NCBI RefSeq assembly: GCF_024448985.1
Contig: NZ_JAMOII010000002.1
Location: 124,001 to 188,000 of the forward strand
DNA from: Stutzerimonas stutzeri
GTDB taxonomy: Bacteria; Pseudomonadota; Gammaproteobacteria; Pseudomonadales; Pseudomonadaceae
DNA: 64,000 bases
Reading direction: 5' to 3'
Shown: positions 56,299 to 64,000 of the stretch, one piece after another
How the letters are laid out: every line of letters starts with the position of its first letter
How positions within the stretch are numbered: position 1 is the stretch's first letter
The notes under the pieces: model-generated
Database searches by the model: none
What the model was told of the DNA's origin: nothing
The model's input: the letters and a program-made list of their open reading frames with translations, nothing else
Translations under genes and position numbers: made by a program

Positions 56299-59200
56299 TC
56301 ATCCGCTGCGCTCGATCAGCTGGCGGACCTTGGTACCGAGCATCTCGATGCTGAACGGCTTGGCCAGCATATCCATGCCAGGTGCGAGAAACTCGCCGCG
56401 CACTTCGGTATTCGGCGCATAGCCGGAGACGAACAGCACCTTGAGCTGCGGTCGGTGCTGACGGGCCATTTCCGCCAACTGACGACCGTTGATGCCGGGC
56501 AGGCCAATGTCGCTGACCAGCAGATCGATACGTTGACTACCTTGCAGATAAGGCAGCGCGGTGTTGCCATCGACCGCTTCGAGCACCTGATAGCCCAGCT
56601 CTTGCAACACCTCGACCACTAGCATGCGTACCGCGGCTTCGTCTTCCACCACCAGTATGGTTTCGTTGGTCTGCGCGCCCTGTACCGCCGCTGGCGCGCC
56701 GGTGTGTTCTGCCTGCGGCTCGGCCTGCGTTCGATTGCGCGGGAGGAACAGCGTGATCAGGGTGCCGTGACCGGGCGTACTGTCGATGCGCACATGGCCG
56801 CCGGTCTGCTTGACGAAGCCATACACCATCGACAGCCCAAGGCCGGTGCCCTGGCCGATGGGTTTGGTGGTGAAGAACGGATCGAACGCCTTGGCGACCA
56901 CCTCAGGGGGCATGCCGGAGCCATTGTCGGCAACGCTCAGGGTGACGTAGTCTCCTGGCTCGGGACTGTCGGGCTGGGTGTCCTTGATCTGTACGCAGCC
57001 GGTCTGAATGATCAGCCGGCCGCCGTCGCTCATGGCATCGCGCGCGTTGATCACCAGATTGAGCAGGGCGTTTTCCAGCTGGTGCGCGTCGGTATAGGCC
57101 AGCCAGGGTTCCGGCTGCAGGTGCGTCTCGAACTGGATGTGTTCGGCCATGGTGCGGCGAAGCATGTCCTCCATCGACAGCACCAATTGGTTGACGTCTA
57201 CAGGTTGCGGATCCAGCGACTGGCGACGGGCGAAGGCCAGTAGGCGGTGTGTCAGAGCGGCGGCGCGGTTGGCTGAGCTGGTCGCGGCATCGACATAGCG
57301 ACCCAAATCGTTCACTCGACCGTCGGCAATCCGGCGCTGGATCAGGTCGAGCCCGCCCAGCACGCCGGTCAGCATGTTGTTGAAGTCGTGCGCGAGACCG
57401 CCGGTGAGCTGGCCGATGGCCTCCATCTTTTGCGCATGGCGCAGGGTTTCCTCGGCGCGCTCGCGTTCGCCCATCTCCAGGTGCAGGAGATGGTTGATCT
57501 CTGCCAGTTCACGGGTGCGCTCGGCAACGCGACGTTCGAGGTTGTCGTTCAGCTCGCGCAGCGCCTCTTCGGCCGCTACCTGCGCGTTGACGTCGGTGTT
57601 GGTGCCGAACCAGTGCGTGACTTGGCCAAAATCATCGCGAATGGGCACGGCGCGCGCGAGAAACCAGCGGTACTGGCCATCCTTGCCGCGCAGCGGGAAG
57701 GTTTCCTCCCAGGTCGAGCCGATCGCCACGGCGCGTTTCATCGAGGCGCTGACACGAACGTGGTGATCGGGGTGATGTACCGAGCGCCAGCCCAGGGCAC
57801 GCATGGCTTCCATGGTGGTACCGGTGTAGTCGTACCAGCGCTTGTTGTACCAGTAGATCCGCCCGGCGGGGTCGGCCATCCAGGCGAACTGGCTCATGTT
57901 GTCGGCCAGGGTGCGGAACTGTTCTTCGCTGGCGCGCAAGGCGCGTTCGGCGCGCATCCGCTCATCGGTGGTCCAGGCACGGTCGGCCACTTCGCGTATG
58001 AACGAGATGTCTTCCTCGGCCCATTGGCGCGGGTGCTCCTGCAATAGGATCAAGGCGGCGCTCAGGCGCCCTTGTTCCTGCAGCGGCACGCACACCAGGC
58101 TCTGGATACGCCGTAGCCGGAGGCTCGAAGCCTGCGCTGCGGTACGGGTGTCGTGCAGGGTGTCATTGACGACCACCAGCTCGTCGTTCTGCAGGTCGTA
58201 GATGAAGTCGCCATAGTCGGTGAAGCACATGCGCTCGTTGTAGTCGCCCAGCGCACCGTCGCTCCAGTAGCGCTCGACGGTGGCGTAGTGGCCGCCGGGA
58301 TCTACGGAAAGAAACGCCGCGCGGGTCACGTTCAGTGTCATGCCCAGTGCGCGCACGGCCGCCGTGATGATGGTGGTGCTGTCCGGTTGTCCGCGCAGCA
58401 GATCACCAAGCTCCATGAGCACCGTCTGGCGCTGCTCGGTGCTCTTGCGCTCCTGTATCTGCTCTTCGAGCAGGGCGTTCATGCGCAGGAGTTTCAACGC
58501 CGCGTTGCGCTCGGCGGTGATTTCTCGGGCGGTGCCGAGCAGGCGAATCCTACCGTCGGCGTCGAGCAGGCGTCGCCCGCGATTGGTCAACCAGCGGAAC
58601 TGTTCGCTCGCCTCGTCGTAGACCCGGTAATCGAGATTCAGCTCGCCACCGCCGATGCCTTCGAGGGCGCTGCGAAAGGCGTCGAGCAGGGCGGTCCGGT
58701 CATCGGCATGAACACGTGCGAGAAATTCGCTAACGCTCAATTCCGGTGCGTCGGGAGCGACGCCGGCGAGTGCCTTGAGCTGCGCATCCCAATGCAGTGT
58801 GTTGCGCTGGTAGTCATATTCCCAGACGCCGATCGAGGCGATTTCGTTGGCCAGGCTGACGCGCTGTTCGGCCTCGAGCAGGGCGCGACGTGCCCGTGCG
58901 CGCTCGGTCGCGGCACGGAGGCGCTCGGCCATTTCGCGTACGAATGAGATGTCCGCCTGGCTCCACTGCCTCGCTTGTTTGTCAGCCAATAACATGAACG
59001 CACAATCCGGCGCCTGCGCCCGCAACGGCGCCAACAGGAGACTGCAATAGCCGAGACGCTCATGCAGAGCGCCGCAGTCATCTCGGCAGTCAGCCTCGTC
59101 GAGCAGGTCTTCGAAGGGCACGATCATCCCTTGCGCCAGCCGCAGGCGCAGGGACCGGGCGCAGCCGCCAAGCGGATAACGGATCGATCGGCCCGCATCG

Positions 59201-60981
59201 TTGACCGATGGCCATTGCTGCACGATCACCAGGTGATCGTGCTCATCGAGATGACCATAGGCCAGGCACTCGATGCCGATCAGCTGCACCAGGCGTTCGG
59301 GCATTACCTCGCTCAGATCGATGCGGTCGCCGGCGTCGTGCAGGCGGTCGCTGAGTTCCAGCAGGTAGGTTTGCTGCGCGTCGCCGCGGGCCCGCTCGCT
59401 GATGTCGGTAAAGGTACATATCGCACCCTGCAGTATCTCGTCGCGGTACAACGGCGCGACTCGATACTCGACCGGCAGGCTGCTGCCGTCTTGGCGGAAG
59501 AACAGTTCATATTCGACATGCGCCGGTTCGCCGGTCTTGGCGGTGCGCTGGATCGGGCAATCTTCCGCCGCATAGGACGAGCCGTCCGGGTGGCTGTGGT
59601 GAATCACGTTATGCAGCTGGCGACCCAGCACCTGCTCTTTGCTGTCGAAGCCGAGTAGCTTGACGAACGCCTCGTTGCAAAGGGTGACAAAACCATGGGT
59701 ATCGATGGAATAGAAGCCTTCGCTGGCCGAGTCCAACAGGCTGCGGGTGAACGCCTCGCTTTCCAGCCGTTCGATTTCGGCGCGGCGGCGTTCATGGATG
59801 TCCTGCGCCACCAATACCCAATGCAGCAGGCGACCGTCATGCCCGTAAACCGGTGCGCCGCAGCCCTGGAACCAACGTGGCTCGCCGGCAACGTTGAGCA
59901 GCGGCACTTCGAAACTGCCGGATTTGCGGCTCTTCAACGCGCCATGCCATTGCTGCAGCACCGCGTCCCGGTGGTCCGGCGCGACGGCGGTCAGCCAGCC
60001 CATGCCGGCGGACTCACTTTCCGTCAACCCGGTGAGTTCGCACCAGTAGCGATTGCAGAAGATCAACGAACCGCTGGCATCGCATTGCCAGATCACCTGA
60101 GGGCTGAGATCGACCAACGCGCGGTATCGCTCCTCGACCTCGCGAATTGATGCTTTTTCATGCAGCCGTTCGGTCAGGTCGCGCAGAATCTTGACGAAGC
60201 CCTGCGGCTGCCCCTGATCGGTCCTGAGCTGCATCAACACGCCGGCTGCCCAGAACTGACTGCCATCCTTGCGCCGATGCCAGCGTTCGTCGTTTGACGA
60301 GCCGCCCTGTGCGGCCCGTTGCATCTCGCCATCCGGCACACCGGTGGCGACGTCTTCATCGGTGAAGATCCGGGCGATAGGGTGGCCGACGATCTCCTGG
60401 CGCTGCCAGCCGAGAATCTGCTCGGCGCCTCGGTTCCAGCTGATTATGGTGCCTTGGGAATCGGTGCTGAGAATCGCGTAATCCAGCGCGCTGTCGATGA
60501 TCCGGCGGTTGTGCTCCTCGTGCTCGCAGCTGCGGCGCAACTCGAGCAATGCCATGACCTGCCGGGCCAATGCCTGCAGATGGCCGAGCTGGCGGGGCGA
60601 CAAGGTCTGTGCCTGGTCGCCGATCACGCACAGTGCGCCGAGCAACAGGCCTTCCGGGGACTTAAGCGGCGCGGCTGCATAGAAGGCGGATGCCTCCGCC
60701 GGGCTTTCGATCACCTGCGTTTGCGCGCCGCTCATGCTGCAGGCATCGAGTGCCTGGACAAGCGTTCGGCTGTCATCGTCAAGGTTGAGCGAGGCCTTGA
60801 TCCAAAGGCGTCCCTGGTCGCGAAATACGATGGCGGCGCTGTTACTCGCGCACAGCTCGGCCGCGAGCGTCACCAGATCATCGAACGCCGTTTCCGGTGG
60901 CGTATCGAGAATGCGGTATCGCGCCAGCGCTGTCGTTCGGTCAGCTTCTACCCGGCTGTCGACTTTATTTTCAACGTTCAA
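56299..60981 (-). CDS. Hybrid sensor histidine kinase with multiple PAS and GAF domains
   Basis: 1560 residues, no membrane segment, so cytoplasmic. Order of domains: GAF (about 25-155), PAS (165-280), PAS (290-405), PAS (410-540), GAF (550-700), PAS (715-845), GAF (870-1020), PAS (1030-1150), coiled coil, HisKA with H1198 in GLAHDFNNMLTGVLGG, HATPase (about 1300-1420), receiver with D1491 in LLVSDIGLPG. The start is a TTG at 60981. GLAHDFNNM is the HWE-distant, NtrB-like hybrid type common in Pseudomonas. Ligands are unknown, and no cognate response regulator gene is adjacent. Part of its PAS-coding DNA recurs at 49.2 kb. Confidence 0.93.
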   Translation of the reverse strand: MNVENKVDSRVEADRTTALARYRILDTPPETAFDDLVTLAAELCASNSAAIVFRDQGRLWIKASLNLDDDSRTLVQALDACSMSGAQTQVIESPAEASAFYAAAPLKSPEGLLLGALCVIGDQAQTLSPRQLGHLQALARQVMALLELRRSCEHEEHNRRIIDSALDYAILSTDSQGTIISWNRGAEQILGWQRQEIVGHPIARIFTDEDVATGVPDGEMQRAAQGGSSNDERWHRRKDGSQFWAAGVLMQLRTDQGQPQGFVKILRDLTERLHEKASIREVEERYRALVDLSPQVIWQCDASGSLIFCNRYWCELTGLTESESAGMGWLTAVAPDHRDAVLQQWHGALKSRKSGSFEVPLLNVAGEPRWFQGCGAPVYGHDGRLLHWVLVAQDIHERRRAEIERLESEAFTRSLLDSASEGFYSIDTHGFVTLCNEAFVKLLGFDSKEQVLGRQLHNVIHHSHPDGSSYAAEDCPIQRTAKTGEPAHVEYELFFRQDGSSLPVEYRVAPLYRDEILQGAICTFTDISERARGDAQQTYLLELSDRLHDAGDRIDLSEVMPERLVQLIGIECLAYGHLDEHDHLVIVQQWPSVNDAGRSIRYPLGGCARSLRLRLAQGMIVPFEDLLDEADCRDDCGALHERLGYCSLLLAPLRAQAPDCAFMLLADKQARQWSQADISFVREMAERLRAATERARARRALLEAEQRVSLANEIASIGVWEYDYQRNTLHWDAQLKALAGVAPDAPELSVSEFLARVHADDRTALLDAFRSALEGIGGGELNLDYRVYDEASEQFRWLTNRGRRLLDADGRIRLLGTAREITAERNAALKLLRMNALLEEQIQERKSTEQRQTVLMELGDLLRGQPDSTTIITAAVRALGMTLNVTRAAFLSVDPGGHYATVERYWSDGALGDYNERMCFTDYGDFIYDLQNDELVVVNDTLHDTRTAAQASSLRLRRIQSLVCVPLQEQGRLSAALILLQEHPRQWAEEDISFIREVADRAWTTDERMRAERALRASEEQFRTLADNMSQFAWMADPAGRIYWYNKRWYDYTGTTMEAMRALGWRSVHHPDHHVRVSASMKRAVAIGSTWEETFPLRGKDGQYRWFLARAVPIRDDFGQVTHWFGTNTDVNAQVAAEEALRELNDNLERRVAERTRELAEINHLLHLEMGERERAEETLRHAQKMEAIGQLTGGLAHDFNNMLTGVLGGLDLIQRRIADGRVNDLGRYVDAATSSANRAAALTHRLLAFARRQSLDPQPVDVNQLVLSMEDMLRRTMAEHIQFETHLQPEPWLAYTDAHQLENALLNLVINARDAMSDGGRLIIQTGCVQIKDTQPDSPEPGDYVTLSVADNGSGMPPEVVAKAFDPFFTTKPIGQGTGLGLSMVYGFVKQTGGHVRIDSTPGHGTLITLFLPRNRTQAEPQAEHTGAPAAVQGAQTNETILVVEDEAAVRMLVVEVLQELGYQVLEAVDGNTALPYLQGSQRIDLLVSDIGLPGINGRQLAEMARQHRPQLKVLFVSGYAPNTEVRGEFLAPGMDMLAKPFSIEMLGTKVRQLIERSG

Positions 60982-61193
60982 ATTTCTGCTCGGCTATCCA
61001 TGGCGGCAAGACGTCCCCAGCATAAGGCGTCCGAGCACCTGCATGTGGCGGGGCGTTACTGATTGTTTGCAGATATTGTCGCTGCGAAACAGGCGTTTGT
61101 CGCAAGTAGACCTCGGTCTACGGGCACTCTGCCAGAGCCGCCGGTCTGGTCTGGGGAATACCTGGCTGGCGACGTCCAATACGCGCGGCTTCA

Positions 61194-62816
61194 TTAATCT
61201 TTCATTAGCTTCTGGTCAGCCATCCGCAGCGAGGCGATCAGGTCACGGTCGCGTTGATAAATGTCTGGGCGATAGTGTGGTTGTCCGGTGCTGTCCGCTT
61301 CGGCCGTCCAGTACGCGAGCAGCACCGGGGTGGGCTCGGTCAGGCGAAACTCGTGCGTCTTGTCTGTATCGAGCAGTCGGGCGAAGCGTTCGCGTTCGCC
61401 ATCGACCAGCAGCAGGTCGACCAGCTGCATGACCGACTCGACCCTGACGCAGCCGGAGCTGAACGCTCGTTGGGAACGGTCGAACAGGCCCTGGCTAGGC
61501 GTGTCGTGCAGATAAATCGCAAACGGATTGTCGAACCGAACGACCAGACGTCCGAGCGGATTATCCGGCCCTGCGGCCTGGCGCAGCAAAATGCGGCCAG
61601 GATTGTTCCAGTCGATCTGCTCAGGGTCCAGCGGGTTGCCGTCATAGTCGAGGATTTGCAGACCCTGCTCGGCCAGATAGCTGAGGTCCTCGCGGATCTT
61701 GGGCAGTTTGTCTTCGCTAAGGATGGTGGGTGGCACGGTCCAGGTCGGATTGAGGGTCAGCCGGGTGACGTTCGATTTGATCTCCGGTGTCTGCCGCGTC
61801 GCGCGGCCAACCTGGCTGCGAGTCTCCCATTGGGCGCGTCCATCATGGATATAGACGACGCGCCCGCCGGCGATGTCGACCAGCAGCGAGCGCGCCTCGA
61901 TATCGCGGGATAGCCAGCGGAAGCGTTCCAGATTGATCTTCAGCTGCTCCAGTCGCTCACTCGGGGTGACGTTTAGCGCGGCCAGGGTATCGGCGCCCAA
62001 TATGCCGTCGTCCTGCAGGCCGTGGCGGGCCTGGAAGGCTTTCAGCGCTTGCTTGAGGGTTGGGTCGTAGCGGGTCTTGAGGTCTTCCACCGCGCTGGCA
62101 TTGGGAAGGTAGCCGCCGTCGACCAGACGTTGGCGCAACAAGGGAACCCGGGCATCTGACATACCGGGACGCAAAGTCTCTCCGGGAGGGATCGGCAGCC
62201 AGCGCTGCACGGGCTCGGCTCGCAGGCGGGCATGGGCCTTGCGCAGGTTGTGGTACTGCTCGAGCGTCGGTCGAGCCTGATCGAAGGTCCGTTCGATGTT
62301 CATCAGGCCGGCATCGGCGATGTCCAATAGCCGTGCATCCGCCCGCTGCGGGGCCACGGCATCGGTGCTGCGCCAGACCGGCTCCAGGCGATCCTGCGGC
62401 AGCCGCCCGTGTGATAGATGCCGCAGCGCCAGCAGGTAGGCGTGCGTCGCGAGAATGTCGCCACACTCGCGATGCAGCGGTTCGGCCGTTGCCGTGTACA
62501 GGCTTCGGCGAATGGCTGCGGGGTGGTAGACCGCAGGATTCAGACCGTCGTCGACCAGCGCATCGAGTTGCGCCAGCAGCGCGTCGACCTGGCCATAGGA
62601 TGTCCACAAGGCTTCGAACTGCTGCCGGCGATAGAACTCGGTCAGCCGTTGAGAGGCTGTCTGGTCGATATCGGCGAGGGGGCTGTCGCAGGCGCTGGTG
62701 AGGTTTTCCAAAACACTTTGGATCGGGCTTACTGGATTGCCGGCAGGTTGTGCGAACGCCAATGCAGGTGCGAACAACAAGATGCCAACCAGACGAAATG
62801 CATGTTTTTTGTACAA
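61194..62816 (-). CDS. L,D-transpeptidase (YcbB/LdtD type)
   Basis: 540 residues from a TTG at 62816 with GGAG eight bases upstream. The signal peptide (MYKKHAFRLVGILLFAPALA) is followed by a helical domain, a peptidoglycan-binding domain (about 225-285: LRQRLVDGGYLPNASA, FQARHGLQDDGILGADTLAA) and the YkuD catalytic domain with YLHDTPSQGLFDRSQRAFSS and nucleophile C456 in GCVRVE. It makes 3-3 crosslinks in peptidoglycan in place of D,D-transpeptidase products, as YcbB does. Its last codons are partly duplicated at 49.13 kb. Divergent from the second L,D-transpeptidase. Confidence 0.92.
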   Translation of the reverse strand: MYKKHAFRLVGILLFAPALAFAQPAGNPVSPIQSVLENLTSACDSPLADIDQTASQRLTEFYRRQQFEALWTSYGQVDALLAQLDALVDDGLNPAVYHPAAIRRSLYTATAEPLHRECGDILATHAYLLALRHLSHGRLPQDRLEPVWRSTDAVAPQRADARLLDIADAGLMNIERTFDQARPTLEQYHNLRKAHARLRAEPVQRWLPIPPGETLRPGMSDARVPLLRQRLVDGGYLPNASAVEDLKTRYDPTLKQALKAFQARHGLQDDGILGADTLAALNVTPSERLEQLKINLERFRWLSRDIEARSLLVDIAGGRVVYIHDGRAQWETRSQVGRATRQTPEIKSNVTRLTLNPTWTVPPTILSEDKLPKIREDLSYLAEQGLQILDYDGNPLDPEQIDWNNPGRILLRQAAGPDNPLGRLVVRFDNPFAIYLHDTPSQGLFDRSQRAFSSGCVRVESVMQLVDLLLVDGERERFARLLDTDKTHEFRLTEPTPVLLAYWTAEADSTGQPHYRPDIYQRDRDLIASLRMADQKLMKD

Positions 62817-63043
62817 CGCTTTACTCCCGGCAAACCCATCGACTGCTAGACTCCGCCGCTAATCCGGCTGTGGCTTTTCGGAAAACCAGACCCATCCGGG
62901 CCACCACAAAATGCGCTGTCAGACGAAGTGGGAGTGTTCGCTCCCGTCTGGCCTGTTTCGCTGCCACCCGCTCGGGCGGCAGTAGATATGGACGCCAGCC
63001 AAGAGGGAATTACGGCTTTTGGCGTCGATGAGGTATTTCGCAC

Positions 63044-63751
63044 ATGATGGCTTCGCTCCGACGCCTTTCCCTCGTGGCGGGTCTGCTCCTGTCAGCTCCG
63101 CTTCTCGCGGCTAGCCCTTCCTACCAGCCAATCGTGGATGACCTGTCTCACGTGGCGCCCACGATAGATCCCAAAGTGCTCACACATGCCGTAGCGGCCA
63201 TGCAATGCGCGGTGAATAACGGTGCCAGCGCCGCGAAGCGGCTGGCGGTGATCGATTTCTCGTTGCCGTCGTCGGAACGCCGGCTCTGGATATTCGACCT
63301 GCAGCAGCGGCGGTTGTTGCTGGAAGATTTCGTCGCCCACGGAATGAAGTCCGGCGAAAACCTCGCCACGCGCTTCTCCAACGTGTTGGGTAGCCATCAG
63401 TCGAGCATCGGCCTGTTCCGCACGGCGGAGAGCTACAGCGGCAAGCATGGGTATTCGCTGCGTATGGATGGGCTCGAACCCGGTGTGAACGATCTGGCCC
63501 GCGAACGGGCTATCGTCATCCACCCGGCTGATTACGTGAACCCGGCCTGGATCGTTACTCAAGGCCGCATCGGCCGCAGCCAGGGCTGCCCAGCGGTGCG
63601 CCCGGAAGTGGCGCGCATGGTGGTCGATAGCCTCAAGGGCGGGCAGTTCATGTTCTCCTGGTATCCCGACCAGGAGTGGCTGCAATCGTCGGCTTACCTC
63701 AATTGCGAGCCTTCGCGGGTGGCGGGGATATTGGCGGCGCGGCAGGGGTGA
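63044..63751 (+). CDS. Murein L,D-transpeptidase catalytic-domain protein (YkuD_2 type)
   Basis: 235 residues; the signal peptide ends near LLAASPS (about 22). The exported domain has HIS-X-Gly features: IVIHPADYVNP and nucleophile C182 in GRIGRSQGCPAVRPEV, typical of the YkuD_2 family (PF13645), with a longer sequence gap between His and Cys than in YcbB. A start one codon later is equally possible. It is divergent from the 61.2 kb gene, with a 227-base shared promoter region in which I see no clear boxes. Confidence 0.82.
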   Translation: MMASLRRLSLVAGLLLSAPLLAASPSYQPIVDDLSHVAPTIDPKVLTHAVAAMQCAVNNGASAAKRLAVIDFSLPSSERRLWIFDLQQRRLLLEDFVAHGMKSGENLATRFSNVLGSHQSSIGLFRTAESYSGKHGYSLRMDGLEPGVNDLARERAIVIHPADYVNPAWIVTQGRIGRSQGCPAVRPEVARMVVDSLKGGQFMFSWYPDQEWLQSSAYLNCEPSRVAGILAARQG

Positions 63752-63847
63752 GAAGCAGCTTTAAGCCTCAAAGCTGGAAGCTTGAAGTAAAAGCAGAAGA
63801 GCTTGAAGGCGTTCCGGCGTCCGCCCGCACACTGGTTTAGCTTCCAG

Positions 63848-64000
63848 CTACCTTTGCTCACTCTGCGGCGTCACCCGCAACACCTCTTCCAACGTGGTCA
63901 GCCCCGCCGCGATCTTCTGCGCGCCGGATAGGCGCAGGCTGTGCATGCCATCTTTGAAGGCCTGGCGGCGCAAGGCGATGAGGTCGGTATCGGCGGTGAT
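63848..64000 (-). CDS. GspE/PilB-like secretion ATPase, C-terminal fragment in window
   Basis: The last 50 codons of a minus-strand gene that runs in from beyond the window edge. The residues FKDGMHSLRLSGAQKIAAGL followed by TTLEEVLRVTPQ are the well-conserved C-terminus of type II secretion and type IV pilus assembly ATPases (GspE/PilB superfamily), located after the nucleotide-binding domain. Which of these it is cannot be told from this piece; the GLTTLEEVLRVT form is commonest in GspE proteins. It ends 97 bases after the convergent L,D-transpeptidase gene, with AAGCTTGAAG-like repeats in between. Confidence 0.8.
   Translation of the reverse strand: MTADTDLIALRRQAFKDGMHSLRLSGAQKIAAGLTTLEEVLRVTPQSEQR

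Overview
This is a GC-rich 64 kb chromosomal window from a gammaproteobacterium of the Pseudomonadaceae. It most resembles the Pseudomonas stutzeri group (Stutzerimonas). I infer this from the Pseudomonas-type spu/agu polyamine locus, the DctBD-controlled dctPQM locus, REP-type inverted repeats, a DUF2388 protein and the overall gene content. No complete insertion sequence, prophage, CRISPR array or rRNA gene is visible. The only tRNA is tRNA-Thr(UGU).

Layout. (1) 1-14.0 kb is a polyamine block. On the minus strand, aguA and aguB convert agmatine to putrescine and spuI makes a gamma-glutamyl polyamine. On the plus strand, spuABCDEFGH encodes gamma-glutamyl hydrolase, a second glutamyl-polyamine synthetase, polyamine:pyruvate transaminase, two periplasmic binding proteins and the ABC importer. 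Together the genes import putrescine and spermidine and feed them through GABA toward succinate. (2) 14.1-17.2 kb holds small unrelated genes: a thioredoxin-like protein, an alpha/beta hydrolase, a DUF2059 protein and a 2OG-Fe(II) oxygenase. (3) 17.2-24 kb, all minus strand, holds the C4-dicarboxylate TRAP transporter dctPQM and its two-component regulators dctBD, with a textbook sigma-54 promoter in front of dctP. (4) 24-27.5 kb is the dTDP-L-rhamnose operon rmlBACD. (5) 27.9-31.6 kb holds a chemoreceptor remnant and a four-gene MCE-type lipid-transport ABC system. (6) 32-39.6 kb holds two small membrane proteins, then a caa3-type cytochrome oxidase operon (a cytochrome c-tailed subunit II, a fused subunit I+III, a small membrane protein and CtaG), a triheme cytochrome c and a DedA protein. 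(7) 39.8-43.3 kb is a three-gene polysaccharide module (pyruvyl transferase, nitroreductase, flippase). (8) 43.4-44.2 kb has no protein gene but contains a candidate GGA-rich small RNA ending in a strong terminator. (9) 44.3-47.6 kb holds a second 2OG-Fe(II) oxygenase, an OsmC-YcaO fusion and tRNA-Thr. (10) 48-50.7 kb holds a LysR regulator and a scrambled stretch: pieces of the L,D-transpeptidase and hybrid-kinase genes found 10-12 kb away are joined head to tail, then run into the 3' end of an outer-membrane beta-barrel gene. (11) 50.8-56.2 kb holds a methyltransferase, a second TRAP transporter with a divergent lipoprotein-type binding protein, an OsmC protein and a DUF2388 protein. (12) 56.3-64 kb holds a 1560-residue PAS/GAF hybrid histidine kinase, two L,D-transpeptidase-family genes and the tail of a GspE-like ATPase gene.

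Most of the window is ordinary core or near-core Pseudomonas metabolism. The features most worth a second look are the candidate small RNA at about 43.78-43.96 kb, the chimeric patch at 49.13-49.34 kb, the OsmC-YcaO fusion, and the arrayed palindromes between the divergent TRAP genes.
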